Assembly (NCBI GenBank): GCA_963768025.1
Contig: CAVYGM010000037.1
Span: forward strand, 41,204 to 105,203
Source: CAVYGM01 sp963768025
Lineage (GTDB): Bacteria > Bacteroidota > Bacteroidia > Cytophagales > Spirosomataceae
Length of the DNA: 64,000 bases
Direction of reading: 5' to 3'
The notes under the pieces were generated by a model that was not told the origin of the DNA, did not search any database, and worked only from the letters and a program-made list of their open reading frames with translations. A program made the translations under genes and the position numbers. Position 1 is the stretch's first letter. The number at the start of each line of letters is the position of its first letter. This document shows, piece by piece, positions 8,819 through 17,047 of this stretch.

Positions 8819-9653
8819 ACTTGCCCAACTGGTAGTCGCGGTAGGCTTCCCGGATTTCCTGCTCGGTATTCATCACAAAGGGGCCCTGCGCTACCACGGG
8901 TTCGTTGAAGGGTAGCGCGTGGCCGTAGAGCAAAATAGCCCCGCGGTCCGTTTCCATCTTTATACTTCCAGCGTCCGTATCAAATTCCACCAGGTGGAGT
9001 TGCTTTACCAGCCTGTCGTTGACAGTCAACTCGCCCCTTATGAGGTAAAAGAATACATTTCGATCGGCTTCCACCTCCACGGTTAATTTTCCGCCGGGCT
9101 CAAAATAAACCAGATTTAGATGAATATCTGTGGGCGTAAGGAAGGCCGCTTTTGATTCGTCCCAGGCACCGGATATAAGATCTACCGTAACCCGGCCTTC
9201 GTCCAGCGACAGTTTGGGAATATCCTCTTTCTGCAAACCCAGGTAGGCGGGCTCCACCATCTTGAAACGCGCGGGCAGGTTGAGCCAGAGTTGCAGGATT
9301 TCCAGCGGTCCGCCTTCTTTCTTAAACTGCTCCGAAGATACCTCGGCGTGGATCAACCCCCGACCGGCGGTCATGTACTGCACCCCTCCGGCGGTCATCA
9401 CACTTTCGTGCCCTCCCGAGTCCTTATGCAGGATATCCCCTTCCAGAATGAACGTGACTGTTTCCATACCCCGGTGCGGATGCGGACCAAAGGGGAGGCC
9501 GTTGTTGCCGGGAGGATATACCTGCGGGCCGTGGTGGTTCAGAAACAGGAACGGATCAATCTGATCCAGGCTGCGCGTGGGCAGGGGCGAGTAGGTGGTC
9601 AGGTCGGCAATGGGCCGGTACTCGGCGGTGTGTATTTTTTTGATGGATTTCAT
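8799..9653 (-). CDS. Pirin family protein
   Basis: About 284 residues from Met at 9653 (MKSIKKIHTAEYRPIADL). Upstream in-frame Met at 9719 would add a non-conserved extension. A double-stranded beta-helix (cupin) pirin fold is indicated by FLFLNHHGPQVYPPG, LPFGPHPHRGMETVTFILEG (metal-binding His-x-His and Glu) and GLIHAEVSS. Bacterial pirins bind iron and some oxidise quercetin; the substrate is unknown. C-terminal pirin domain 2 contains VFFYLIRGELTVND and ILLYGHALPFNEPVVAQGPFVMN. It lies between mnmE and the broken gene on the same strand. Confidence 0.92.
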   Translation of the reverse strand: MKSIKKIHTAEYRPIADLTTYSPLPTRSLDQIDPFLFLNHHGPQVYPPGNNGLPFGPHPHRGMETVTFILEGDILHKDSGGHESVMTAGGVQYMTAGRGLIHAEVSSEQFKKEGGPLEILQLWLNLPARFKMVEPAYLGLQKEDIPKLSLDEGRVTVDLISGAWDESKAAFLTPTDIHLNLVYFEPGGKLTVEVEADRNVFFYLIRGELTVNDRLVKQLHLVEFDTDAGSIKMETDRGAILLYGHALPFNEPVVAQGPFVMNTEQEIREAYRDYQLGKFGSWNG

Positions 9654-9727
9654 AGTTAGGGGTAAGCTTATATAGTTTAGAGAAAAGTTTATGCAGATTT
9701 GAAATCTGCATGGGGCCAACTAAACTG

Positions 9728-11629
9728 TTACTTTCCAATACAAAACTTCGAAAAGATATTCGCCAGCAAATCATCCGAGACAATTGTACCTGTAATCTCA
9801 CCCAAGTGAAAAAGGGACAGGCGAATATCCTGCGCCAGAAAGTCGCCGGTGACGCCCGTATCCAGTCCTTGCAGTACTTCGTCCAGAGCCGCGGAGGTTT
9901 TGACCAGGTGCTCGTAGTGCCGGAGGTTGGTTACCACGGTATCGGCGGCGGTCTGGTTCTTCACTTGGGCCACGATGATCTTTTTTAATTCTTCGAGTCC
10001 GGTTTGGGAACGGGCAGAGATGTTAACCTCACTGCCTTTCACCTCTCCCCCCGGCCCCCTCTCCTCCAAAGAGAGGGGGGAGGTTACTATCATGTCACTT
10101 TGCGATATTTTTAGGATGCTTTTGTTCTGCCTCTTTTTTTCAGAAAGGTTTTCAATCGTATTTAAAATCGATTCCAAAACCTGTTCGGTTTGATAAAATA
10201 CAGCACGGTTCGTGAAACGAATCAGGTCAATGTCATACCGTTCTTTTAGCTCTTGGGTCCGGTTACTATCGTAAAGCTTTTGATCCTGTTCCTCATGAAT
10301 TCTGCCGTCAAGTTCAATTCCCAAACGGTATTCCGCGCAGAAAAAATCAAGTACGAATCCTTCTACTACTGGATGTTGTCGCCTGAATTTTAAGCCGCTT
10401 AATTGTTTGTTTCGCAACAATTCCCAAAGGAGTTCTTCTGCTTTAGTTCCTGTTTGACGGAGCCGTCGGGCATTTACAAGAATGGGTTCGGGTATTTTTT
10501 GAGTAAGTGACTGGAATGTTCGTTCAACCTCACCCCCCGGCCCCCTCTCCTGGCAGGAGAGGGGGAGAAAGAGTTCCCCTCTCCTGCCAGGAGAGGGGCT
10601 AGGGGAGAGGTCAATCTTATTCCTAACCCAAATAATCTTCTTCCCAGACCCTAACCCAGCCGCCAGCACTTCTACCTCCCTTAACGTCTCCTCGCTATCG
10701 TACAGCATGAGCACCACATCGGCTTTCGCCATCGCCTTGCGGGAGCGCTCGATGCCCATAGATTCTACAAGGTCGATGGTCTCGCGAATGCCGGCGGTAT
10801 CTATAAACCGAAATTTTATGCCTTCCAGCACCAGTGTATCCTCGATTACATCGCGGGTAGTACCGGCTATTTCGGTTACGATGGCCTTTTCTTCGTTGAG
10901 CAAGGCATTCAGGAGGGTTGACTTGCCTACATTGGGAGAGCCAATGATAGCCACGGGTACCCCATCTTTCAAGGCATTGCCGTAATCGAACGACTCAATG
11001 AGGGGATGAATGGTACTTTGTAGATTCTGAATCAGTTGGCGCAGGTCGTCGCGCTGGGCAAACTCCACATCTTCTTCCCCAAAGTCCAGTTCCAACTCCA
11101 CCAGCGAGGCAAAGTGAATCAGTTCCTCTCGCAGTGCCTGCAATTTTTTGGAAAATCCGCCCCTTAACTGGGTCAGGGCGGTGCGGTGGCTGGCTTCGGA
11201 ATCGGCGGCGATGAGATCGGCTACGGCCTCGGCCTGTACCAGGTCAAACTGTCCGTTCAGAAAAGCGCGTTGGGTGAACTCCCCCGGTCGGGCTATGCGA
11301 GCCCCGCCTTTGACCAGTAGTTTCAGGATTTGCCGGATGATATAGTCGGAGCCGTGGCAGGATATTTCCACGGCGTCCTCTTTGGTGAAGGAACGCGGAG
11401 TTCGGAATACCGTGATTAGCACCTCATCAATCAACGTACCCTGATCCCGTAGTGTCCCGAAATGCACCGTGTGGCTTTCCGCTTTGGTCAAATCTTTTCC
11501 CCCAAAAAACGGATTAACCAGCGATATAGCTCCCTCGCCTGACAGGCGAATGACCGCGATAGCACCAATACCCGGCGCGGTGGCGAGTGCGCAGATTGGC
11601 TCCTGTTGATGAATTGTCCCCAAATGCAT
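9728..11629 (-). CDS. mnmE: tRNA modification GTPase MnmE with in-frame DUF559 insert
   Basis: 633 residues, against about 450-460 usually. MnmE with MnmG modifies uridine 34 (cmnm5U). The N-terminal folate-binding domain is residues 1-120. The helical part and G domain carry GSPNVGKSTLLNALL (P-loop), ETIAGTTRDV-type switch (EIAGTTRDV), DTAGIRE and NKID (residues 337-340). Here the normal chain stops and about 190 foreign residues follow (342 to about 531). It then resumes with EVNISARSQTGLEEL (G5 region) and ends with the catalytic CIGK. The insert holds a DUF559 endonuclease-like domain. The whole reading frame is open, so a fusion protein could be made. G4 and G5 loops are separated by the insert, yet their motifs are intact. 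It is first in the run to pirin and miaA. Confidence 0.95.
   Translation of the reverse strand: MHLGTIHQQEPICALATAPGIGAIAVIRLSGEGAISLVNPFFGGKDLTKAESHTVHFGTLRDQGTLIDEVLITVFRTPRSFTKEDAVEISCHGSDYIIRQILKLLVKGGARIARPGEFTQRAFLNGQFDLVQAEAVADLIAADSEASHRTALTQLRGGFSKKLQALREELIHFASLVELELDFGEEDVEFAQRDDLRQLIQNLQSTIHPLIESFDYGNALKDGVPVAIIGSPNVGKSTLLNALLNEEKAIVTEIAGTTRDVIEDTLVLEGIKFRFIDTAGIRETIDLVESMGIERSRKAMAKADVVLMLYDSEETLREVEVLAAGLGSGKKIIWVRNKIDLSPSPSPGRRGELFLPLSCQERGPGGEVERTFQSLTQKIPEPILVNARRLRQTGTKAEELLWELLRNKQLSGLKFRRQHPVVEGFVLDFFCAEYRLGIELDGRIHEEQDQKLYDSNRTQELKERYDIDLIRFTNRAVFYQTEQVLESILNTIENLSEKKRQNKSILKISQSDMIVTSPLSLEERGPGGEVKGSEVNISARSQTGLEELKKIIVAQVKNQTAADTVVTNLRHYEHLVKTSAALDEVLQGLDTGVTGDFLAQDIRLSLFHLGEITGTIVSDDLLANIFSKFCIGK
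10040..10085. repeat. Palindromic repeat at the downstream end of the DUF559 cassette
   Basis: Pyrimidine-rich arm ccccctctc (10056-10064 region) and purine-rich arm gagaggggg (10071-10079) around a short loop ctccaaa, preceded by ccccccggcc. Translated on the minus strand it gives SLEERGPGGEV. It shares its outer 18 bases with the repeat at the other end. Confidence 0.75.
10527..10610. repeat. Double palindromic repeat at the upstream end of the DUF559 cassette
   Basis: Two near-perfect palindromes lie side by side: about 25 nt at 10541-10565 (ccccctctcctgg, centre, aggagaggggg) and 23 nt at 10576-10598 (cccctctcctg, centre, aggagagggg). Minus-strand translation gives SPSPGRRGE and SCQERGPGGEV. 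Such repeats that read through in coding frame are typical of small dispersed palindromic elements. Confidence 0.75.
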
Positions 11630-11724
11630 ATTTCAAAAAGAGCCTGAGGCCCTATCCCAACTAATTGTCTATATTTACCAAACGGATATACCTATTTCAA
11701 GCCCGTTTTTGCAAAGATAGTTCG

Positions 11725-12246
11725 ATGGAAACTAAGATTAAGGTTCTGCTGAGTGGGTGGCTCGTGATGTTAAGCGTAGCCAGCTGCTCCCCAACAACGA
11801 TTTATTTGGTTCGACACGCGGAAAAAGCAGCGCAGCCCGCCAATGACCCACCGCTTACGGCCGATGGCCAGCAACGAGCCAAGGCCTTGGTGGACAGCCT
11901 AGCTCAGGCCGATATTAAGTATATTTACTCCACAAATACCATCCGAACCCGTACCACCGCCGAACCGTTAGCCCAAAAACTAGGAGTGCCGATTCAGCCG
12001 TATAGTCCCGATACGCTTTGGCAGGTGGCGCGGCACCTGACCAAACTACACGGTGGCAATGCCCTGGTGGTTGGCCATAGCAACACCCTGCTTCCCTTGC
12101 TGGATCAGCTACCCGTGACGCACCAAAAGAAATCTATACCAGATTCGGATTATGACAATTTGTTTGTTCTGACGATGAAACGGCGATTTCTTCGCCCGCC
12201 CCTAATCCGGCTCGTGGAAAAGACCTACGGCGAACCCGCCGACTAA
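11725..12246 (+). CDS. Histidine phosphatase family lipoprotein
   Basis: About 173 residues from Met at 11725 (METKIKVLLSGWLVMLSVASC). An earlier in-frame Met at 11665 lacks a signal-like start. The lipobox VASC near residue 21 predicts an outer-membrane or periplasmic lipoprotein. The histidine phosphatase motif YLVRHAEKA is followed by TRTTAEPLA and the second catalytic His in VVGHSNTLLPLLD. These enzymes remove phosphate through a phosphohistidine; the substrate is unknown. It is divergent from mnmE. Confidence 0.85.
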   Translation: METKIKVLLSGWLVMLSVASCSPTTIYLVRHAEKAAQPANDPPLTADGQQRAKALVDSLAQADIKYIYSTNTIRTRTTAEPLAQKLGVPIQPYSPDTLWQVARHLTKLHGGNALVVGHSNTLLPLLDQLPVTHQKKSIPDSDYDNLFVLTMKRRFLRPPLIRLVEKTYGEPAD

Positions 12247-12250
12247 ATGG

Positions 12251-13303
12251 TCAGCGCCAGTACCGCTCCAGTACCGGAGAAGAGGGTTTTTGTAAGGCCA
12301 GCAATTGAGGAAAAATCGGGGTGTTAAGGGCTATTTTCACAAACCGTTCCTCCCATGGTACTTTGGGAATGGCTAGCATATCAGCAACGGCCTCACCCAA
12401 AAAGTAACGCATCTGAGCGGCTGGAATGCCTAGCAAGGTGGGGGAAGTCACCTGCTGTTCTATGGCTTTGAGCAAAGCCGCCGTAAGTCCCTGACCGGCC
12501 TCCGACGAACGGAATTGCCGCTCCGAAATACTTTTTTCCAGCCGGTAGGCTTCGAGCGTATTTTGCGGAACCAGCTCGGGATGTAAGCCCAGTAAAGCCC
12601 CAATTACATTCCAGAAGTGGAGGTAGGCTGTTTCTTCCTTTTCCGACATGGAGATAGAAAGCTTCCGCATACCTTTCAGGATAATGTAGGAAAAAGAAAG
12701 ATTGGTAGCGGCCATATCTTCCTGACAAACCGGATACCCCCAGGTTTCGTCCCACCGTCTACTTTGAAGAGTGTACCACCGAATGGCCGCGTGCAAGAGG
12801 CGAATTTTGGTTACTCTTAGGTGGTTTAGACCGTTCTTCCAGTCTTTTTCCTGCATAATTCCAAATACGAAAGCACCGGTTTCTTCCAACCTTTGAAAGG
12901 TTTTTGATTTAATCCTTTCCGAAATCCAGAGTACCTGAGCCCCGTTGGCGCCAGCGTAGCAGTAGGGGAGGGAATACGTGCCAAGAAGCAGCGAAATTAA
13001 CCGATAGTGTTTCCAAAAAAAGGCGATTCCATCTCTAAATAGTTGACCATCATAAAATTCTGGGAATCCAGTTTGGCTATTGATAAATTCCTGAACAGCG
13101 ATAGGTTGGGAGGAACTATCGAAATTATCGTACTCAGTGAGAAATCGCATCAAGGGACCCACCGCCCCGTGGCCCCCCAACTGGGCTATTTGCCGAATGA
13201 CCTGATCGGCGGCCGGGTCACCTGCCAGGGGACTGTCCATCCGGCGGTAAGGATCGAGTACGTTATCTGGGAAGGATCGGCCGGTTATTGTATCTTTGCG
13301 CAT
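12251..13303 (-). CDS. Oxygenase MpaB family protein (DUF2236)
   Basis: 350 residues, no signal peptide. The pattern PLMRFLTEYDNF, LLGTYSLPYCYAGANGAQVL, FVFGIMQEKDWKNGLNHLRVTKIRLLHAAIRW and LHFWNVIGALLGLHPELVP is typical of the DUF2236/MpaB family. This group of haem-binding alpha-helical oxygenases includes rubber oxygenase Lcp and fungal MpaB. The conserved KIRLLHAAIR segment carries a candidate haem-ligating His. The substrate cannot be inferred. It is convergent with the phosphatase lipoprotein, with stop codons about 4 bases apart. Confidence 0.8.
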   Translation of the reverse strand: MRKDTITGRSFPDNVLDPYRRMDSPLAGDPAADQVIRQIAQLGGHGAVGPLMRFLTEYDNFDSSSQPIAVQEFINSQTGFPEFYDGQLFRDGIAFFWKHYRLISLLLGTYSLPYCYAGANGAQVLWISERIKSKTFQRLEETGAFVFGIMQEKDWKNGLNHLRVTKIRLLHAAIRWYTLQSRRWDETWGYPVCQEDMAATNLSFSYIILKGMRKLSISMSEKEETAYLHFWNVIGALLGLHPELVPQNTLEAYRLEKSISERQFRSSEAGQGLTAALLKAIEQQVTSPTLLGIPAAQMRYFLGEAVADMLAIPKVPWEERFVKIALNTPIFPQLLALQKPSSPVLERYWR

Positions 13304-13398
13304 AAAAAAGGAAGCAATCTGTTCTGGAAAGTAGAACCACCAGTCAGGTAGTTTGGTTTATTTGTAGGAAAGTTTGTTTTTAGGAAAAGTTATAAATA

Positions 13399-14037
13399 GT
13401 GCAAGTGGAACCGAAAGAGTTGATTCAGGAAGTTGATCAGGCTGAGCTACCCATCATGGAAGCCTTTTACACCCTGCAAGGGGAGGGGGCTCATTCGGGC
13501 CGGGCAGCTTATTTTATTCGTTTGGGTGGCTGTGATGTTGGGTGCCACTGGTGTGATGTGAAGGAGTCGTGGGAAGCGGCGCATCATCCCAGAATGTCGA
13601 TTTCGGAAATTGTAGAAGGAGCGCTTTCCCATCCGGGAAGGCTGGCCGTCATTACGGGTGGCGAACCGCTGATGTATAACCTGGAAGCACTAACTCTGGC
13701 TTTGCAACAATCCGGTTTTAAAACCAATATCGAAACATCCGGGGTATACCCGGTGACGGGCTACTGGGACTGGATTTGTTTTTCACCAAAGAAATTCAAA
13801 ACGCCCCATGAGAGCATTTATCCGGTGGCCGATGAATTAAAAGTAATCATTTACAACAAGTCGGATTTTGAGTTTGCCGAGGAGCATGCCGCCAGAGTTT
13901 CGGCGGATTGTAAATTGCTATTACAACCCGAATGGAGCCGAAACGTCCAAATGCTTCCCCTGATTATAGACTATATAAAATACAATCCGCGCTGGCAAAT
14001 ATCGTTACAGACACACAAGTATATGAATATTCCGTGA
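13399..14037 (+). CDS. queE: 7-carboxy-7-deazaguanine synthase
   Basis: 212 residues starting with GTG at 13399. A radical SAM enzyme converting 6-carboxytetrahydropterin to CDG in queuosine synthesis. The N-terminal TLQGEGAHSGRAAYFIRLGGC is followed by the cluster motif CDVGCHWC (Cx3Cx2C). SAM-binding ITGGEP is present, then NIETSGVYP and ELKVIIYNKSD. The length is normal. Its stop overlaps the start of the next gene by 4 bases (GTGA). With mnmE and miaA it is the third tRNA wobble/loop modification gene in this part of the window. Confidence 0.94.
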   Translation: MQVEPKELIQEVDQAELPIMEAFYTLQGEGAHSGRAAYFIRLGGCDVGCHWCDVKESWEAAHHPRMSISEIVEGALSHPGRLAVITGGEPLMYNLEALTLALQQSGFKTNIETSGVYPVTGYWDWICFSPKKFKTPHESIYPVADELKVIIYNKSDFEFAEEHAARVSADCKLLLQPEWSRNVQMLPLIIDYIKYNPRWQISLQTHKYMNIP

Positions 14038-15938
14038 GGTACCTTTTCGCTCGTTATTTCTTTCTTTTCGCGCTGCTGGCAGGGGCTACCGCCCAGGCGC
14101 AGGAGAAGATTATGTCGCGGCGTACCCAGGAACTATACCAAAACGCCCAGCAAGCCTGGAAAGAAAGGAAGCTCGAAAATGCACTCATCCTTTTTCAAAA
14201 ATTAGCCGAAGTTGAACCAGGTTTGCCGGAGCCACATTTGAGGCTGGGACAGATCTACGAAATTCAGCGGCAAACCTCGCTGGCCAGGTACCACTACCAA
14301 AGAGTGGTAGCGCTCAACCCCCCAACGCCCGAGGTAGCCGCCGCCTACCAATGGCTGGGGCGTGATACCTTTCAGCGCGAATGCTACGATTCGTCGGAAG
14401 TATACATGAACAAGGCCTTGTCCTTCTACCCAGAAAAATCAAACCTAGCCCGAATTACCAAAAAATGGATCGCCTCGGCCCAATTTGCCCAGAAGGCCCT
14501 AAAAAATCCCCTGAAAATCAGTAAAAGATCCCTGGGTGATACTGTGAATTTCCTGAAAGCTCAGTTTTTTCCGGTACTCACCGCTGACAACGAAACTCTG
14601 ATCTTCACCGGCCTTACCCCCGAGCGGGATGAGAATATGTACGTTACCCAACGGAAGGGCAACGGATGGGATGTACCGGTTGAAATTTCGAAAAAAATCA
14701 ACTCCACCAACAACGAAGGTACCTGTACCATCTCGGCGGATGGCCGGACCCTCGTTTTTACCGCCTGCAACCGCCCGGATGGGTACGGTGGTTGTGATTT
14801 GTACATAAGCCAAAAAGAAGGTAAGGACTGGCTAAGTCCCCAAAACTTGGGAAGTGTGGTCAATACCATGAACTGGGAGTCGCAACCTTCCTTGTCGGCG
14901 GATGGCAGTGTACTGTATTTTACCTCTGACCGTCCCGGTGGCATCGGGAGATCTGATATTTGGAAAAGCGTACGGGATAGTACCGGTACGTGGCTCACCC
15001 CCAATAACCTGGGCGAGCCTATTAATACCCTTGACGAAGAGAATGCTCCCTTTATCCATGCCAACGGCCGAACGCTTTTTTACGCTTCCAATGGATTGCC
15101 GGGAATGGGTGGTTTTGACCTGTTTTTGTCCCAGCTGGCCGATACCGTATGGAGTGCGCCCGTGAATCTGGGGTACCCGATCAATTCCGTTGCCGATCAG
15201 GTAGGACTATACATTGCCTCGGATGGCAAAAAAGCCTACTACACCGACGACCGGGCCGAGCCCCAGGGCAGAAGGGCCTCCCTCTACGAATTCGATATCC
15301 CGGATACCTTGCAGCGGATGTTCGTGCCTACCCAGTATATCAAAGGTAAAGTGTATGACCAAGTCACCAGCGAACCGCTATCGGCGATCCTGGAACTGTA
15401 CGATTTGAATACCCAGAAGCGGGTAGCCACGTTTTCTTCCCAACCCGCTACGGGCGACTATCTTGCTGTTCTGAATCAGAATAGTGAGCATGCCCTGTAT
15501 GTGCAGAAGGAGGGCTATTTATTCAAAAGTATGACGTTTATGGCCAGTGATTCGATGCCATCCCTTCGGTTGGATATTCCCTTGGAAAAGGCTGAAAAAG
15601 ACCGAACGGAGGTGCTCAATAATATCTTTTTCGCTACCGGTGCCTATGTCCTCGATGATAGATCAAAAGTAGAACTTCAAAAATTAGTAACCTTTTTGAT
15701 CAATAACCCAACCCTGTCTATTGAGATAGCTGGACATACCGACGACGTGGGTGGTGAAAAAGAAAACTTGGACTTGTCAAGACTCCGGGCTCAGAATGTG
15801 GCCGAATATTTGAGGAAATCGGGACTGCCGGAAACCCGGTTTCGAGCCGTGGGCTACGGGGAAACTAAGCCCAAGGTACCCAACACAACCGAAGAAAATC
15901 GCCGTCTAAACCGAAGAATTGAATGGCGTATCAGGTGA
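14034..15938 (+). CDS. OmpA family protein with TPR and PD40 repeats
   Basis: About 634 residues from a GTG at 14034 (VRYLFARYFFLFALLAGATAQAQ), chosen because it gives a signal peptide and the classic GTGA overlap with queE. The longer in-frame start at 13932 would be inside queE. Domains in order: TPR at about 25-150 (AQQAWKERKLENALILFQKL, EPHLRLGQIYEIQRQTSLARYHY); WD40/TolB-like beta repeats (PD40) at about 165-420 (SADGRTLVFTACNRPDGYGG, LSADGSVLYFTSDRPGGIG); a CarboxypepD_reg-like beta domain; and a C-terminal OmpA domain (IEIAGHTDDVGGEKENLDLSRLRAQ) that binds peptidoglycan. This architecture is common in Bacteroidota outer membranes. Confidence 0.92.
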   Translation: MRYLFARYFFLFALLAGATAQAQEKIMSRRTQELYQNAQQAWKERKLENALILFQKLAEVEPGLPEPHLRLGQIYEIQRQTSLARYHYQRVVALNPPTPEVAAAYQWLGRDTFQRECYDSSEVYMNKALSFYPEKSNLARITKKWIASAQFAQKALKNPLKISKRSLGDTVNFLKAQFFPVLTADNETLIFTGLTPERDENMYVTQRKGNGWDVPVEISKKINSTNNEGTCTISADGRTLVFTACNRPDGYGGCDLYISQKEGKDWLSPQNLGSVVNTMNWESQPSLSADGSVLYFTSDRPGGIGRSDIWKSVRDSTGTWLTPNNLGEPINTLDEENAPFIHANGRTLFYASNGLPGMGGFDLFLSQLADTVWSAPVNLGYPINSVADQVGLYIASDGKKAYYTDDRAEPQGRRASLYEFDIPDTLQRMFVPTQYIKGKVYDQVTSEPLSAILELYDLNTQKRVATFSSQPATGDYLAVLNQNSEHALYVQKEGYLFKSMTFMASDSMPSLRLDIPLEKAEKDRTEVLNNIFFATGAYVLDDRSKVELQKLVTFLINNPTLSIEIAGHTDDVGGEKENLDLSRLRAQNVAEYLRKSGLPETRFRAVGYGETKPKVPNTTEENRRLNRRIEWRIR

Positions 15939-15944
15939 CGATTC

Positions 15945-15975
15945 TTGTGATTTTACGGGAAATGTTGCACTTTTG
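15945..15975 (+). promoter_or_regulatory. Candidate Bacteroidota promoter for trxB
   Basis: TTG at 15945-15947, a 20-nt spacer, then CACTTTTG at 15968-15975 (consensus TAnnTTTG with one mismatch). It lies just after the OmpA-family stop and about 65 bases before the chosen trxB start. Confidence 0.5.
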
Positions 15976-16040
15976 TGGCCTGATTCTTGTTGAAAAATTG
16001 CATAAATAAAACCAAACAAGATCAATATCACCAGACGTAT

Positions 16041-17000
16041 ATGACTCCTGAAAAAATAGAATGCCTGATCATCGGGTCAGGTCCCGCCGGTTATACGGCA
16101 GCAATATATGCCTCTAGGGCAGGCCTAAAGCCTGTACTTTACCAGGGCCCCCAACCGGGCGGACAGCTCACCATCACCACCGACGTCGAGAATTACCCAG
16201 GCTACGCTGATGGCATCGGTGGCCCTGAGATGATGATGGACTTTGAAAAGCAAGCCCGGCGCTTCGGGACCGATGTGCGCTACGGCTTGGCTACTGCGGT
16301 TCATTTTACTCCGCACGGACACAAAGTGACCATTGACGAAAAATTTGAGATTGAGGCTGATTCGGTCATAATTTCAACCGGCGCTTCGGCCAAATGGCTG
16401 GGACTCCCCGGCGAAGAACGACTGAACGGCAAGGGCGTTTCTGCCTGCGCCGTGTGCGATGGTTTCTTTTTTAGAGGGCAGGAAGTAGTGGTCGTGGGCG
16501 CGGGTGATACGGCGGCTGAGGAAGCAAGCTACCTGTCCAAACTTTGCCGTAAGGTATACGTCCTGGTTCGCCGCGACGAGATGCGGGCCTCCAAAATCAT
16601 GCAGAAACGACTGATGTCGCTCACTAACGTGGAGATCCTGTGGAATACCGAAACCTCCGAATTGGTTGGGGAAGATGAACTGAAGGAGGTAAGGGTGATT
16701 AACAATCAAACCGGAAAGGAAAGAGTACTTGCGGTTGCGGGCTTTTTTGTGGCGATTGGGCATAAACCCAATACGGAAATATTCAAAGAGTACCTAGACA
16801 TGGATCCTGCCGGCTATATCCAAACGGTAAAAGGCAGTACCCGTACCAACATCCCGGGTGTTTTTGCCTGCGGGGATGCCCAGGACAATATTTACCGGCA
16901 GGCGGTTACGGCTGCGGGCACGGGCTGTATGGCCGCGCTCGACGCGGAGCGATACCTAGCCGAAAGAGCTTTGATGGCAGAAGAACAGGAAATATCTTAG
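16041..17000 (+). CDS. trxB: Thioredoxin-disulfide reductase
   Basis: About 319 residues from ATG at 16041 (MTPEKIECLIIGSGPAGYTA). The earlier in-frame start at 15987 adds 18 non-conserved residues. FAD-binding GSGPAG is near the N-terminus, the NADPH-binding motif is GAGDTAAEEASYL, and the redox centre is CAVC (SACAVCDGFFF). The C-terminal FAD motif is GVFACGDAQDNIYRQAVTAAGTG. It reduces thioredoxin with NADPH in the cytosol. Confidence 0.96.
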   Translation: MTPEKIECLIIGSGPAGYTAAIYASRAGLKPVLYQGPQPGGQLTITTDVENYPGYADGIGGPEMMMDFEKQARRFGTDVRYGLATAVHFTPHGHKVTIDEKFEIEADSVIISTGASAKWLGLPGEERLNGKGVSACAVCDGFFFRGQEVVVVGAGDTAAEEASYLSKLCRKVYVLVRRDEMRASKIMQKRLMSLTNVEILWNTETSELVGEDELKEVRVINNQTGKERVLAVAGFFVAIGHKPNTEIFKEYLDMDPAGYIQTVKGSTRTNIPGVFACGDAQDNIYRQAVTAAGTGCMAALDAERYLAERALMAEEQEIS

Positions 17001-17047
17001 AAGAAAAAAAGTAACTTCTTTTTGACAATCCTTCTCACCTAAGAATT

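Larger units (their letters stand above)
10040..10610 (-). mobile_element. DUF559 endonuclease cassette inserted in mnmE, flanked by GC-rich repeats
   Basis: About 570 bases encoding about 190 residues, in frame with mnmE. Both ends have the same-orientation block ccccccggccccctctcc (about 10046 and 10533) followed by palindromes. The cassette core (MnmE residues about 375-490) reads as a DUF559/VSR-like endonuclease domain: KAEELLWELLRNKQLSGLKF, RRQHPVVEGFVLDFFC, LGIELDGRIHEEQ and YDIDLIRFTN. The conserved Asp (VLDFF) and Glu (GIELDG) suggest an active nuclease site. DUF559 genes flanked by such repeats are common as free genes in Bacteroidota; this one lies inside a host gene. No intein splicing motifs were seen. 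The exact insertion boundary cannot be fixed without a relative lacking it. Confidence 0.75.

Noticed and set aside
9728..11629. Intein within MnmE
   Set aside because: No splicing blocks, no Cys/Ser at the start and no His-Asn before a Cys/Ser/Thr at the end; the insert has a DUF559 nuclease and palindromic ends instead.
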